A stretch of DNA of 64,000 nt from Pandoraea horticolens (GCF_902459555.1 NZ_CABPSM010000001.1:682001-746000), one strand, 5' to 3'. Positions 51,801 through 62,833 are shown, counted from the first letter of the stretch. Notes: generated by a model from the letters alone, not told the origin. Numbers and translations are program-made.

Positions 51801-53006
51801 TCAACCTGCGGCAAAGACCTTTTCGATCCGGTCCATCGCCTCGTGCAACTGCTCGAGCGACGTGGCATACGACAAACGGATGTATCTGTGTGGCTCGGCG
51901 AAACCGAAGTCCAGTCCCGGCACGAGCACGACGTTTGCCTGCTGAAGCAGCGACTGCGTGAGGCGGTCGCTGTCGGCGGCGTGTGGATGCGATACGCCGG
52001 TGCAGTCTGTGTAGACATAAAACGCACCGTCAGGCATCACGGGCACCTTGAAGCCAAGGCGTTCGAGCGCCGGTACGATGTAATCGCGGCGTTCGCGGAA
52101 CGCTTCCTTGCGGGATTCGTAAATCGCCAGGGTTTCCGGAAGGAAGCAGGCCGTCGCGGCATGTTGCGCCACGGCAGACGGGCAGATGAACAGATTCTGC
52201 GCGAGCTTCTCGAACGTCGGCACCATCGACGGCGGCACGACCAGCCAGCCGAGGCGCCATCCCGTCATGTTGAAGTACTTCGAGAAGCTGCTCACGACCA
52301 GGACGTCGTCTCCGAAGGACAGCGCGGTGGTCGGCTTGCCATCGTAGGTGAGGCCCTGATAGATCTCGTCGACCAGCGTGAAGCCGCCGCACGCGCGTAC
52401 GGTCTTCACGATGCGGGACAACGCTTCCGTCTCGATGGACGTGCCTGTCGGGTTCGACGGTGAGGCGAGCAGCACCCCCTTCGTTGCCGGCCCCCAATGC
52501 AATTCAATGTGCTCCGCCGTGAGCTGGAAGCGGTCTGCCGGGCCCGAGGGGATCAAGACCGGTTTGCCGTCAAACGTCGACACGAAATGGCGATTGCACG
52601 GATAGCAGGGGTCCGGCATCAGGACTTCATCGCCCACGCCAACGAGCGCTGCGCAGGCCAGCACCAGGGCAGCCGACGCACCGGCTGTCACGACAATGCG
52701 CGACGGATCGACGTCAACACCGTAGTAACTACGGTAATAAGCGGCGATGGCTTCGCGCAGGGCGGGGATGCCCATGGCGCCCGTGTACTGTGTCCGTCCA
52801 TCGCGCATGGCCTTCGCCGCCGCCTCGATCACTGCGTCGGGCGCCGTGAAATCCGGCTCGCCGATGCCCATGTGAATCACACGATGTCCCGCCTTTTCCC
52901 GCAGCGCGGCTTGCTTGGCTAGCTCCATCACGTGGAACGGGGCGATGTTGTCGACGCGTTGCGCGAGTTTGAGCGAGGCTGGGGAGAGGTCGAGCGTGCG
53001 GTCCAT
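51801..53006 (-). CDS. Fold-type I PLP-dependent aminotransferase
   Basis: This 401-residue class I/II aminotransferase shows the PLP-Lys region VVSSFSKYFNMTGWRLGWLV (Lys near residue 241), the YTGAMGIPALREAIAAYYRS block and ASPSNPTGTSIETEAL. The closest groups are aspartate/alanine-type or methionine-salvage aminotransferases; the amino-acid substrate cannot be fixed. It lies 160 bp downstream of nusB on the same strand and ends at a shared terminator. Confidence 0.88.
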   Translation of the reverse strand: MDRTLDLSPASLKLAQRVDNIAPFHVMELAKQAALREKAGHRVIHMGIGEPDFTAPDAVIEAAAKAMRDGRTQYTGAMGIPALREAIAAYYRSYYGVDVDPSRIVVTAGASAALVLACAALVGVGDEVLMPDPCYPCNRHFVSTFDGKPVLIPSGPADRFQLTAEHIELHWGPATKGVLLASPSNPTGTSIETEALSRIVKTVRACGGFTLVDEIYQGLTYDGKPTTALSFGDDVLVVSSFSKYFNMTGWRLGWLVVPPSMVPTFEKLAQNLFICPSAVAQHAATACFLPETLAIYESRKEAFRERRDYIVPALERLGFKVPVMPDGAFYVYTDCTGVSHPHAADSDRLTQSLLQQANVVLVPGLDFGFAEPHRYIRLSYATSLEQLHEAMDRIEKVFAAG

Positions 53007-53167
53007 GATGTCGGGGGGGAGACAGGAGCGAATGGGTAAGGGCAGGCGAGGTTGACGGGGCTGGCGGGGGAAGGCCGGGTGGGCACCTCGAGGCAGGTGA
53101 CCACGCCTTCTGGCCTATCCGGCGGCAGGCCGCTTCGGGCCTTAGGCCCGAGACGCCTTGCCGAGCG

Positions 53168-53620
53168 TCAGGCGCTTTTGCCGCGACCGCCGTTGCGATT
53201 GGCGGCGACTTCATCCGGACGCACTTCTGCCGAGAACTTGTCGAGGACACCGTTCACGTAGCGGAAGCCTTCGACACCGCCGAAGGTCTTGGCCAGCTCG
53301 ACGGCCTCGTTGATGACCACGCGGTACGGAATGTCCAGGTGGTGAATCAGTTCGTAGGCGCCAATGACGAGCACGGCATGCTCGACCGGCGACAATTCGG
53401 CCGCCGGGCGGTCCAGGTACGGCTGGAGTTGCTGCGACAAGGCGTCCGCTTCCCGGATGCTGCCGTGCAGCAGGGCATCCAGGTGAGCACGGTCAGCCTT
53501 GTCGTAGCCGGGGGTGGTGCGCAGATGCGCATCGATCTCACCCGCGTGGTCGCGCGAGAGCAGCCATTGATACAACCCTTGCAGCGCAAATTCGCGCGCG
53601 CGGCGGCGAGCACTCTTCAT
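53168..53620 (-). CDS. nusB: Transcription antitermination factor NusB
   Basis: This 150-residue protein matches Nus[21 protein letters not shown] near the start and [20 protein letters not shown], then [15 protein letters not shown] near the end. NusB with NusE binds boxA RNA to prevent premature termination in rRNA operons. It overlaps the ribH stop by one base, the usual ribH-nusB pair. Confidence 0.96.
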   Translation of the reverse strand: MKSARRRAREFALQGLYQWLLSRDHAGEIDAHLRTTPGYDKADRAHLDALLHGSIREADALSQQLQPYLDRPAAELSPVEHAVLVIGAYELIHHLDIPYRVVINEAVELAKTFGGVEGFRYVNGVLDKFSAEVRPDEVAANRNGGRGKSA

Positions 53621-54138
53621 TACCGATCTTCCTCTTCTTCGTCTTCGTCTTCATCCGATCCGTCGTCGCCACTGAGCATGTCGATGGCTTCGAGCAGATT
53701 GGCCATTTCCACCGCCACGCGGGCAGCATCGCGGCCCTTTTCGGCGGCACGCACTTCGGCCTGTTCGTCGTTTTCGGTCGTGAGCACCGCGTTGGCGATG
53801 GGGATACCGAAATCGAGACCGATGCGCGTAATACCGGCACCGCTTTCGTTCGAGACGAGCTCAAAATGATACGTCTCGCCGCGGATCACCGCGCCGAGCG
53901 CGATGAGCGCGTCGAACTGGCCGCTCTCGGCCATCTTCTGCAATGCCAGTGGAATTTCCAGTGCGCCGGGCACCGTCACGAGCAGCACGTCTTCGCCGTC
54001 GACGCCAAGGCGATCGAGTTCAGCCACAGCGGCAGTGCGCAGCGCCGTGCAAACGGCGTCGTTGAATCGTGCTTGCACGATGCCCACGCGCAGGCCTTCA
54101 CCGTCGAGTTCCGGCTGGTATTGTCCGATGTCCATCAT
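53620..54138 (-). CDS. ribH: Lumazine synthase RibH with acidic C-terminal tail
   Basis: RibH condenses dihydroxybutanone phosphate with the pyrimidine to give 6,7-dimethyl-8-ribityllumazine. Signatures: [60 protein letters not shown]. The core (about 156 residues) is normal; the tail [15 protein letters not shown] is highly acidic and unusual. It lies between ribBA and nusB. Confidence 0.95.
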   Translation of the reverse strand: MMDIGQYQPELDGEGLRVGIVQARFNDAVCTALRTAAVAELDRLGVDGEDVLLVTVPGALEIPLALQKMAESGQFDALIALGAVIRGETYHFELVSNESGAGITRIGLDFGIPIANAVLTTENDEQAEVRAAEKGRDAARVAVEMANLLEAIDMLSGDDGSDEDEDEEEEDR

Positions 54139-54263
54139 GGGCTTCCTCTAAAAAAGTACCGTCCAGGCGGTGCAGCCAACGTTGTGCCGGCATGCCCGAG
54201 ACGGGCAATGCTCGGCGAGATGATCCTCCGCCGTTTGCCGGCGGGGAATCGATACAGAAATAC

Positions 54264-55385
54264 TCAGGCGGTGCCGGCGCCGGGCATCGGTTGGAAACCG
54301 GTGACCTCGAGGCCATAACCTGCCATGTTGGGGATCTTGCGCGGGCTCGAGAGCACGCGCATTTTACCGACGCCCAGCTCGCGCAGGATTTGCGCCCCCA
54401 CGCCGTGGGTACGGAAGTCCACCGGGCGGCGCTTGGCGCGCGCGGCCTTCTCGGACTCGTCCAGCGCTTCGAATTGGTTGAACAGGTGATCCGGCGTTTC
54501 CACGCAATTGAGCAGCACGACCACGCCCTTGCCTGCCTCGGCAATGGCTTGCATGGCGCCTGCAAGCGTCCAGGAATGGGTCGATACGCCAGTTTCGAGC
54601 AAGTCGAGCACGGAAAGCGGTTCGTGGACGCGCACAAGTGTCTCGTCAGCCGGCGCGGGCGTACCGCGTACCAGCGCCAGATGCGGATTGCCGCTCGGCT
54701 TGTCCCGGTACAGGGTTGCCTGGAAGGTGCCCCAGGCCGTCTGCATTTCGCGCGTGGCGACCGTCTCGATCATCGATTCGGTGCGGCTGCGGTAGTGAAT
54801 CAGATCGACGATCGTGCCGATCTTGATGTTGTGCTGCTCCGCGAACTCTAGCAACTGAGGCAGGCGCGCCATCGTGCCGTCGTCGTTCATGATCTCGCAG
54901 ATCACGGCCGCGGGCGTGAGACCTGCCATTGCCGTCAGGTCGCAACCGGCTTCCGTATGACCCGCGCGCACCAGCACGCCGCCGGGCTGCGCCATGATCG
55001 GGAACACATGGCCCGGCTGCACGATATCTTCGGGACGCGCCTCGTGCGCGATGGCCGTCTTGACCGTATGTGCGCGATCCGCCGCCGAGATGCCGGTGGT
55101 AACACCCTCGGCTGCTTCGATCGACAGCGTGAATGCGGTGCCGTACTGCGTGCCGTTGCGGTACGTCATGAGCGGCAGGTTGAGCTGCTTGCAGCGCGCC
55201 TGCGTGAGGGTGAGGCAAATCAGCCCACGGCCGTACTTGGCCATAAAGTTGATGGCTTCGGGCGTTGCGAACTCGGCCGCCATGACCAGATCGCCCTCGT
55301 TTTCACGATCTTCCTCGTCAACGAGGACAACCATGCGGCCGGCCTTCAGCTCGGCAATAATTTCTTCTGTAGTGGCCAACGGCAT
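54264..55385 (-). CDS. ribBA: 3,4-dihydroxy-2-butanone-4-phosphate synthase with degenerate GTP cyclohydrolase II domain
   Basis: Residues 1-205 are a full RibB domain (VVLVDEEDRENEGDLVMAAE; TPEAINFMAKYGRGLICLTL; HTEAGCDLTAMAGLTPAAVI), which makes the four-carbon riboflavin precursor. The C-terminal half has the RibA fold but lacks the zinc-binding cysteines and reads VRVHEPLSVLDLLETGVSTH where an active RibA has a Cys-rich site. So cyclohydrolase activity is unlikely. The ATG at 55385 is preferred; a TTG at 55394 would add three residues. No FMN-riboswitch pattern was seen upstream. Confidence 0.92.
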   Translation of the reverse strand: MPLATTEEIIAELKAGRMVVLVDEEDRENEGDLVMAAEFATPEAINFMAKYGRGLICLTLTQARCKQLNLPLMTYRNGTQYGTAFTLSIEAAEGVTTGISAADRAHTVKTAIAHEARPEDIVQPGHVFPIMAQPGGVLVRAGHTEAGCDLTAMAGLTPAAVICEIMNDDGTMARLPQLLEFAEQHNIKIGTIVDLIHYRSRTESMIETVATREMQTAWGTFQATLYRDKPSGNPHLALVRGTPAPADETLVRVHEPLSVLDLLETGVSTHSWTLAGAMQAIAEAGKGVVVLLNCVETPDHLFNQFEALDESEKAARAKRRPVDFRTHGVGAQILRELGVGKMRVLSSPRKIPNMAGYGLEVTGFQPMPGAGTA

Positions 55386-55590
55386 AGCGGACAACGCGGG
55401 GGCTGAATTTGGAAAGGCTCTATTCTACGCCAAGCCGGTGCACGGCTGCGGCCGAATCTTGTGCCGTGCCCCCCGGAAAATCGGCCGACGCAGGCAATTT
55501 CGGTAACGTCCGAATCGGATCTCGGAAGAATCTCTTCAAGGAATCGACGGCCAGCTTCTCGTCGGTCGGAAAATTCCAGATATAAAGGTA

Positions 55591-55619
55591 TTGACCTAAG
55601 TAAATGTCGCTATTATAGT
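55591..55619 (+). promoter_or_regulatory. Promoter and overlapping dyad of the ArsR-SRPBCC operon
   Basis: TTGACC at 55591-55596 and TATAGT at 55614-55619 are exactly 17 bp apart. CCTAA at 55595-55599 and TTAGG at 55619-55623 form an imperfect inverted repeat around the spacer, a likely ArsR operator. The predicted start point (55626-55627) coincides with the ArsR ATG, implying a leaderless mRNA. Confidence 0.65.
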
Positions 55620-55626
55620 TAGGCAC

Positions 55627-55959
55627 ATGACTAACCAATCTATCCCTCTCGACCGGATCTTTCAGGCGTTGTCCGACCCCACGCGACGCGCGGTCGTCGA
55701 GCGTCTGACGCTCGGCCCTGCCTCGGTGAGTGAACTGGCACGTCCATTTTCGATGGCATTGCCGTCGTTTTCGCAGCATTTGAATGTGCTGGAGGAGAGC
55801 GGTCTGGTCGTGTCCCGGAAAAGCGGGCGCGTGCGTACCTATGCGTTGGAAACTGAGACGCTGGCCGGTGCGCAGGATTGGCTCCAATTGCAGCGCGACA
55901 AGTGGACGCGCCGCCTCGACCAACTCGATAGTTATCTGCTACAGATGACGGAGACATGA
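55627..55959 (+). CDS. ArsR-family transcriptional repressor
   Basis: This 110-residue winged-helix protein is of the ArsR/SmtB type paired with SRPBCC proteins: [20 protein letters not shown], then [20 protein letters not shown] as the recognition helix. No metal-binding Cys cluster is visible, so it probably senses something other than metal. It overlaps the next gene by four bases and probably represses both. Confidence 0.93.
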   Translation: MTNQSIPLDRIFQALSDPTRRAVVERLTLGPASVSELARPFSMALPSFSQHLNVLEESGLVVSRKSGRVRTYALETETLAGAQDWLQLQRDKWTRRLDQLDSYLLQMTET

Positions 55960-56459
55960 ATATGAGCCGTGCAAACCTTTTCTCGATCGACCCGAAGCTG
56001 GATCTGGTGCTCGAGCGTTACGTCGACGTGCCGTGCGAGCGTGTCTGGGCGGCGTGGACACAGCCCGAGCACATCAAGAAGTGGTTCACGCCCGCGCCGT
56101 GGCAGACTGTGGAATGCGAAATCGATCTGCGCCCGGGCGGATTGTTCCGCACGGTGATGCGCTCGCCCGAGGGGCAGCAGTTCCCCAATGACGGGTGCTA
56201 TCTGGAGGTCGTCGAGAATTCGCGGCTGGTCTGGACGAATGCTGTTCTGCCGGGCTTTCGTCCGGCCCCTGCGCCCGTGAAGGAACACGGCGGCTTTCAT
56301 TTTACTGCGGCCGTGTTGATGGAGGCGCAAGGTAAGGGCACGCGTTATACCGCGATTGCCATTCATGGTGACGAAGCCACGCGTGTGCAGCACGAGGCCA
56401 TGGGCTTCCACGACGGCTGGGGCAAGGCGCTCGATCAGTTGGTCGACCTGATGAAGTGA
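55956..56459 (+). CDS. SRPBCC/AHSA1-domain protein
   Basis: This 167-residue protein has the START/AHSA1 fold: [20 protein letters not shown], then [20 protein letters not shown] and the C-terminal [17 protein letters not shown]. Such proteins have a hydrophobic cavity and often sit with an ArsR repressor; the ligand is unknown. The start overlaps the ArsR stop (ATGA). A strong terminator follows. Confidence 0.9.
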   Translation: MNMSRANLFSIDPKLDLVLERYVDVPCERVWAAWTQPEHIKKWFTPAPWQTVECEIDLRPGGLFRTVMRSPEGQQFPNDGCYLEVVENSRLVWTNAVLPGFRPAPAPVKEHGGFHFTAAVLMEAQGKGTRYTAIAIHGDEATRVQHEAMGFHDGWGKALDQLVDLMK

Positions 56460-56502
56460 CGTGCGGGCGATGCGAGGTACGTGACATCCTCGCCGCCGCA
56501 TG

Positions 56503-56538
56503 AAAAAAAGGGACGCGCCCGAAGGCGCGTCCCTTTTT
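56503..56538. terminator. Bidirectional terminator between SRPBCC and livF
   Basis: GGGACGCGCC at 56510-56519 pairs perfectly with GGCGCGTCCC at 56524-56533 around a CGAA loop, with A7 before and T5 after. Confidence 0.93.
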
Positions 56539-56583
56539 GCTTTTGACATTCACCGTCGGCGACGCATGTCGCAGACCGCAACG

Positions 56584-57285
56584 TCACGCCCCGAGATACG
56601 CGCGCTTGATGTCGTCGTTCGCGAGCAGATTGGCGGCTGAATCGGCGAGCACGACGCGACCGGTTTCGAGCACATAGCCACGATCGGCCACGTGCAGTGC
56701 CTTGTTCGCGTTTTGCTCGACCAGAAACACCGTGACACCTTCTTCGCGGATCGCACGAATGATGTCGAAGATCTGCGCGATCACGAGCGGGGCCAGACCG
56801 AGCGTCGGCTCGTCGAGCAGCAGCAGGCGCGGACGGCTCATCAGCGCCCGCCCGATGGCCAGCATCTGCTGTTCGCCACCCGACATCGTGCCAGCGCGTT
56901 GCTTGCCGCGCTGTGCGAGTCTCGGAAACAACTTGAAGACGTGGTCCATGCCGGCCTCGATCTCGTTTTTGGACGCGAAGAAGCCGCCCATCTTCAGATT
57001 CTCGATTACGGTCAGGCTCGGAAACACCCGGCGTCCTTCCGGCGAAATCGCGAGCCCCATGCGCATGATTTCATGTGTGGGACACGCGGTGATGTCGTTG
57101 CCTTCGAACATCACCCGTCCGCTCGATGCGCGAGGGGTGCCGCACACCGTCATCATCAGCGTAGTCTTGCCTGCGCCGTTGCTGCCGATGAGCGTGACGA
57201 TCTCGCCCTTCTTCACTTCGATCGACACGCCGCAGAGTGCTTCGACGGCCCCGTAGTGGGTATGGATCTTTTCCAGCTTCAGCAT
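56584..57285 (-). CDS. livF: Branched-chain amino-acid ABC ATPase LivF
   Basis: This 233-residue ATPase has LEKIHTHYGAVEALCGVSIE, Walker A GSNGAGKTT, signature TMSGGEQQMLAIGRAL, Walker B LLLLDEPTLGLAPL and H-loop LVEQN, all typical of LivF. It is the last gene of the minus-strand liv operon and overlaps the livG stop by one base. The longer frame upstream is antisense-frame noise within livG. Confidence 0.94.
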   Translation of the reverse strand: MLKLEKIHTHYGAVEALCGVSIEVKKGEIVTLIGSNGAGKTTLMMTVCGTPRASSGRVMFEGNDITACPTHEIMRMGLAISPEGRRVFPSLTVIENLKMGGFFASKNEIEAGMDHVFKLFPRLAQRGKQRAGTMSGGEQQMLAIGRALMSRPRLLLLDEPTLGLAPLVIAQIFDIIRAIREEGVTVFLVEQNANKALHVADRGYVLETGRVVLADSAANLLANDDIKRAYLGA

Positions 57286-58052
57286 TATTCCTCCCCGAGG
57301 TAGGCCTTGATGACGCGCGGGTCGTTGCGCACCTCGTCGGGCTTGCCGGTCATGATCGGCTTGCCGTGTTCCATCACGAGAATCCGGTCCGAAACGCCCA
57401 TCACCAGACTCATGTCGTGTTCGATGAGCAGCACCGAGATGCCGAATTCGTGACGCAGGTTGTCGACGAGTTGCTGCAACTCGACTTTCTCCTGCGGGTT
57501 CAGACCGGCGGCCGGTTCGTCGAGCATGAGCAGACGCGGCTCGGTAATCATGCAGCGTGCGATTTCGAGACGTCGCTGATGCCCGTAAGACAGCGTGCCT
57601 GCTTCGCGATTGGCAACGGCAGTCAGGCCCAGACGGTCGAGCCACCACTTGGCGCGCTCGAGCGCCGTGCGCTCGGCACGACGGAACGCCCCCGTCGAGA
57701 GCAACCCTTGCAGGAAGCCGCTGTGCACACGCATGTGCTGTGCGACGAGCAGGTTCTCCACGACCGTCAATTGACGGAACAGGCGGATGTTCTGGAATGT
57801 GCGGACCAGACCGCGCCGGGCCACCATGTGGCTCGGCAGACCCGTGATGTTGTCGCCGTCGAGCATGATCGAACCGCCCGTGGGGCGATAGAAACCGCCG
57901 ACGCAATTGAAGACGGTTGTCTTGCCTGCGCCGTTCGGGCCGATGATCGCAAAGACTTCGTTCTTGCGGACGTCGAATTCGACGCCATCGACGGCGAGCA
58001 GACCGCCGAAGCGCATCTGCAGGCCGGAGAGTTTCAACAGTTCTGCGCTCAT
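57285..58052 (-). CDS. livG: Branched-chain amino-acid ABC ATPase LivG
   Basis: This 255-residue ATPase has [20 protein letters not shown], Walker [10 protein letters not shown], signature [16 protein letters not shown], Walker [14 protein letters not shown] and the [17 protein letters not shown]-loop region with the LivG-specific pattern. The ATG at 58052 overlaps the livM stop (ATGA). It acts as a heterodimer with LivF. Confidence 0.94.
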   Translation of the reverse strand: MSAELLKLSGLQMRFGGLLAVDGVEFDVRKNEVFAIIGPNGAGKTTVFNCVGGFYRPTGGSIMLDGDNITGLPSHMVARRGLVRTFQNIRLFRQLTVVENLLVAQHMRVHSGFLQGLLSTGAFRRAERTALERAKWWLDRLGLTAVANREAGTLSYGHQRRLEIARCMITEPRLLMLDEPAAGLNPQEKVELQQLVDNLRHEFGISVLLIEHDMSLVMGVSDRILVMEHGKPIMTGKPDEVRNDPRVIKAYLGEE

Positions 58053-59323
58053 TGCGGCAACTCCACATGCGGGCGGGTGGCGGGCAACAGACCCTGCGGA
58101 CGCCACATCATCATCAGCACCATCACCAGACCGAAAATCAGCATGCGGTATTCTGCAAAGTCGCGGGCGACTTCCGGCAGGATCGTGAGCAGGATGGCCG
58201 CGAGAATCACGCCGATCTGCGAGCCCATGCCGCCGAGCACCACCACGGCGAGGATGAGCGCCGATTCGATGAACGTGAACGATTCGGGCGTGACCAGTCC
58301 CTGACGCGCCGCAAAGAACGCCCCGGCGAGACCCGCAAACGACGCCCCCAGCGTGAACGCGGAGAGCTTGATGCGCGTTGGGTTCAGACCGAGCGAGCGG
58401 CACGCGATTTCATCTTCACGCAGGGCTTCCCACGCCCGGCCGATCGGCATGCGAATCAGGCGGCTCGTGACGAACAGCGTGAAGCCCACCAGTGCAAACG
58501 CGAGCAGGTACAAGAAGATCACCATGTGCGAGCCGCTGTAGGGCAGGCCGATCAACTCATGGAATGTCTTCGCGCCTTCGACACTCGATGAGCGCACCAT
58601 TTCGAAGCCGAATACGCTGGGTTTCGGAATGCCCGACACGCCGTCCGGACCGCCGGTGAGGCTCGTCAGGTTGTTCAGCAGCAGACGGATGATTTCACCG
58701 AAGCCCAGCGTCACGATGGCGAGATAGTCGCCACGCAGACGCAGCACCGGGAAGCCGAGCAGAAAGCCGAACGTGGCCGACATGAGGGCGGCGAGCGGCA
58801 GGCATTCCCAGAAGGTCAGGCCGAAGTACTGGTTGAGTAGGGCATACGTATAGCCGCCGACCGCGTAGAAGCCGACGTAGCCCAGATCGAGCAGACCGGC
58901 GAAGCCGACAACGATGTTCAGGCCGAGGCCGAGCACGCAGTAGATGAGCGCAAGCGTGGCCACGTCCACCGCGCCGCGCGAGCCGACGAACGGCCACACG
59001 AGCCCGACGGCCAGCAGCACCCACATCGCAGTGAGTTGTTGACGACGCCCCATGGCAGGCATGGCCGGCAGCTTCACCGCACGCTTCGAGCGCAGCAGCA
59101 AGGGCTTGATCAACTGGAACACGAAGACGATGGCCGTGGCGATCCAGACCGGGCGCCAGTGCTGCTCGAGCACAACCTGATAGCCTTCGAGCTTCAGTTG
59201 CAGGCCCAGGATGGGGGCCGTGAGAACGATCGTCACGAGCGCGGCGATGACCGCACCCTTGAGCGTGTCGCCTGCCGGCGCGCGGTTGGCGGTGCCGGAC
59301 TTGAGAGTGAGTTGTTGTGTCAT
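58049..59323 (-). CDS. livM: Branched-chain amino-acid ABC permease LivM
   Basis: This 424-residue permease has about ten membrane segments. The conserved part begins with [20 protein letters not shown] and includes [20 protein letters not shown] and [20 protein letters not shown]. About 100 N-terminal residues form extra membrane segments, giving the longer LivM form. Eight bases separate it from livH. Confidence 0.93.
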   Translation of the reverse strand: MTQQLTLKSGTANRAPAGDTLKGAVIAALVTIVLTAPILGLQLKLEGYQVVLEQHWRPVWIATAIVFVFQLIKPLLLRSKRAVKLPAMPAMGRRQQLTAMWVLLAVGLVWPFVGSRGAVDVATLALIYCVLGLGLNIVVGFAGLLDLGYVGFYAVGGYTYALLNQYFGLTFWECLPLAALMSATFGFLLGFPVLRLRGDYLAIVTLGFGEIIRLLLNNLTSLTGGPDGVSGIPKPSVFGFEMVRSSSVEGAKTFHELIGLPYSGSHMVIFLYLLAFALVGFTLFVTSRLIRMPIGRAWEALREDEIACRSLGLNPTRIKLSAFTLGASFAGLAGAFFAARQGLVTPESFTFIESALILAVVVLGGMGSQIGVILAAILLTILPEVARDFAEYRMLIFGLVMVLMMMWRPQGLLPATRPHVELPQ

Positions 59324-59331
59324 GGTCGACC

Positions 59332-60255
<924 letters not shown>

Positions 60256-60359
60256 GCGGGAAGCCTCGCGACGAGCGGGGGCCGAGCGCGAATGCGCGCC
60301 GCCCGCCGGAGTCGGCGGGCGGCAGGGGAGGATTCGCTGGCCGGTAAAGCGTCAGGGAA

Positions 60360-61472
60360 TCAGTTAGCGGCGGTCTTGGTGGCGTCTTTGTGCCAGGTGA
60401 ACACCACGAACTTGAACGACTTCAGATCGCCGGCCGCGTCATACGCAACCTTGCCGATCGGCGTGTCGAACGTGTTGGCGTGGAGGTACTTGGCCACCTT
60501 TTCCGAGTCGGTGCTCTTCGCGCCGGCGATGCTCTTGGCGATCAGTTGCACGCCCGTGTAGGCCGGCATCTGGAACGGACCATTCGGATCGCGCTTGGCG
60601 TCGGCGAAGGCCTTCACCAGCTTGGCGTTGGCCGGATCGGCGGCGAAGTCGGCCGGCAGCGTCACGAGCATGCCTTCCGAGGACGGGCCGGCGATGGCCG
60701 TCACGTCCTTATTGCCCACCCCTTCCGGGCCCATGAACGTGGCCTTCACGCCTTGTTCACGCGCCTGACGCAGCAGCAGACCCATTTCCGGGTGATAGCC
60801 GCCGAAGTACACGAAGTCCACGCCTTGCGACTTGAGCTTGGTGATGACAGCCGAGTAGTCCGAGTCGCCGGCGTTGATCCCTTCGAACAGCACGACCGGG
60901 ATCTTGGCGGCGTCGAGGTCCTTCTTCACCGAGGTGGCGATGCCCTGGCCATACGACTGCTTGTCGTGCAGCACGGCAACCTTCTTCGGCTTGACCTTGT
61001 TGATGATGTACTGGGCAGCCGCCGGGCCTTGCTGGTCGTCACGGCCGATAGTGCGGAAGATGAAGTGGCGCTTCTTGCCTTCGGTCAGTTGCGGGGCAGT
61101 CGCCGACGGCGTAATCATCACCACACCTTCGTTTTCATAGATGTCCGATGCCGGGATCGTCGAACCCGAGCACACGTGACCGATCACATACTTAATCTTC
61201 TGGCTGACGATCTTGTTGGCGACGGCGACGGCCTGTTTCGGCTCGCATGCATCGTCCATCATCACGGCTTCCAGCTTGTTACCATTAGCACCGCCTGCCG
61301 CATTGATTTCTTCGATGGCGGTCAGCGCACCGGCCTTGACCATGTCGCCGTATTGAGCAACCGAGCCACTGAACGGGCCGGCGATGGCGATTTTGACGGT
61401 CTCGGCATTGGCGGCCGTTCCAATGAAGGCGAGAGCAGCGGCGACGAACAGGGATTTGTGACGGAACTGCAT
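60360..61472 (-). CDS. Branched-chain amino-acid binding protein LivJ/LivK
   Basis: From the ATG at 61472 the product has 370 residues, a signal peptide ending near ANA (residue 23), then ETVKIAIAGPFSGSVAQYGD, KYVIGHVCSGSTIPASDIYE (with the paired Cys loop) and FVYFGGYHPEMGLLLRQARE, typical of Leu/Ile/Val-binding proteins. It heads livJHMGF. LivJ or LivK cannot be told apart from sequence alone. A start three codons upstream is possible. Confidence 0.92.
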   Translation of the reverse strand: MQFRHKSLFVAAALAFIGTAANAETVKIAIAGPFSGSVAQYGDMVKAGALTAIEEINAAGGANGNKLEAVMMDDACEPKQAVAVANKIVSQKIKYVIGHVCSGSTIPASDIYENEGVVMITPSATAPQLTEGKKRHFIFRTIGRDDQQGPAAAQYIINKVKPKKVAVLHDKQSYGQGIATSVKKDLDAAKIPVVLFEGINAGDSDYSAVITKLKSQGVDFVYFGGYHPEMGLLLRQAREQGVKATFMGPEGVGNKDVTAIAGPSSEGMLVTLPADFAADPANAKLVKAFADAKRDPNGPFQMPAYTGVQLIAKSIAGAKSTDSEKVAKYLHANTFDTPIGKVAYDAAGDLKSFKFVVFTWHKDATKTAAN

Positions 61473-61887
61473 TGTGGACATCTCCTTGATTTGTATTTTT
61501 TGACTACCCAGGCATGCGGTGGTCTTGATCGACTGCTGAACCTGTCGGTATTTGAATCATTCACGCCGTTGGCGGCACGAACGATGCGCCATAGTAGCGT
61601 AATACGCAGCCCAATTGAAACAGGTATCCGGGATGCCTTCGAAACCCGTATGAACAAAGGGTTTCAAAAGGGTCGGAAGAAAAAAATAAGAGTCGTCACA
61701 ACGATACTCCGTAATACTACGCAGATAGGAAATCCATTGAAATCGATTCAAATCAATAAATCAGGGCCACGTTGAATCGACTGTGCGGATGATCGGAAAG
61801 GACATTTTGGATACAATCCGCGATTCATTGGAATCCAATCGTGAAGTTTTGCATCCGATGCCGTATATCGATGGATATGCGCACTGG
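61473..61887. other. 415-bp intergenic region upstream of the liv operon
   Basis: This AT-richer stretch lies between the liv operon start and the 3' end of a LysR gene. It contains two dyads (listed separately or in findings) but no recognisable gene. It should hold the liv promoter, with the 5' leader possibly more than 100 nt. Confidence 0.6.
61641..61665. promoter_or_regulatory. Inverted repeat in the liv promoter region
   Basis: GAAACCC at 61641-61647 and GGGTTTC at 61659-61665 form a perfect 7-bp dyad with an 11-bp spacer, about 180 bp upstream of the binding-protein ATG. A second palindrome, AATCGATT, lies at 61742-61749. Either could be an operator for a liv regulator. Confidence 0.4.
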
Positions 61888-62793
61888 CTACATGGTCAGC
61901 GTGTGACGTTGATTGCGCGAGCGCCGTATGAGCGCGAGAAAGGCCGCGAGAATCGGTGAGTCGTCGTCTCGCCGGTACATGCAGTTCAGTTCGATGTCCC
62001 GCAGGTGCTGGGATTTCAACGGCAGGTACACCACGCCGGGCAGACGCAGGTTCGCCGCCGACGCTGTCGTCACGCAAACGCCGAAGCGGCTTGCCACCAG
62101 CGCAATCGACGTCACGACGTCCTCCACTTCCTGCTCGACCCGCAGCGTGACGCCCTCGGCACGGAACGCGGCCGCGACTTCCTCGGCGAGGCCGGGCACC
62201 GGCGCGTTCGGATAAAGGATCATCCGCTCGTTGTCGAGATCGGCCAGCGTCAACGAGGCACGCTCGCATAGCGGATGACCCTCGTAGAGCGCTACCAGAA
62301 ACGGCTCCCGATGAATCCAGTCGACGACGAGGTCCGGTGCGTCGGGAATCAGGCGATTGAAGCCGATGGCGATGCGCCGCTCACGCAACGCCGCGATCTG
62401 CTCTGTCTTCGACAGGTTGTGCAGACCGATCTTCACTTCGGGACGCTCGGTATGAAAGCTCGCCAACAACCGCGGAATGACATCGAGAATGCCCGAACTG
62501 AAGATGCCGACGTCGAGGCGTCCGATATAGCCTTCGCCGGCAAGGCGAGTCTGTTCTTCCGCACGGCGCGCCAGCGACAGGATATTCGGCACCTCGGCGA
62601 GCAGCGTCTGCCCGGCGGCGGTCAGTGTGGCACCCTTGGGGGTGCGCACGAAAAGCGCCGTGCCCAATTGGGCTTCGAGCGCCTGGATGTGACGGGTGAG
62701 CGGCGGCTGCGCCATGTTCAACCGCGCTGCCGCCCGCCCGAAATGTCCTTCCTGCGCGACGGCAAGAAAGTACCGCATCTGCTTGATGTCCAT
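61888..62793 (-). CDS. LysR-family regulator (CatR/BenM-like)
   Basis: From the ATG at 62793 the protein has 301 residues. The winged helix reads MDIKQMRYFLAVAQEGHFGR, then LNMAQPPLTRHIQALEAQLG, the CatR/BenM/CbnR branch. The effector domain follows (GYIGRLDVGIFSSGILDVIP). It is divergent from a tautomerase-hydratase operon, and an ATAC-N7-GTAT site lies between. It probably activates that operon in response to an aromatic-degradation intermediate. Confidence 0.88.
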   Translation of the reverse strand: MDIKQMRYFLAVAQEGHFGRAAARLNMAQPPLTRHIQALEAQLGTALFVRTPKGATLTAAGQTLLAEVPNILSLARRAEEQTRLAGEGYIGRLDVGIFSSGILDVIPRLLASFHTERPEVKIGLHNLSKTEQIAALRERRIAIGFNRLIPDAPDLVVDWIHREPFLVALYEGHPLCERASLTLADLDNERMILYPNAPVPGLAEEVAAAFRAEGVTLRVEQEVEDVVTSIALVASRFGVCVTTASAANLRLPGVVYLPLKSQHLRDIELNCMYRRDDDSPILAAFLALIRRSRNQRHTLTM

Positions 62794-62833
62794 GGAAATC
62801 CCGTCCCGGCGCAACGACCGGTGTCATCACTCA

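Noticed and set aside
54139-55626. FMN riboswitch near the riboflavin genes
   Set aside because: The conserved RFN element blocks could not be found in either gap.
56584-58068. 494-residue frame ending in LivF
   Set aside because: The N-terminal half is a shadow of livG; LivF starts at 57285.
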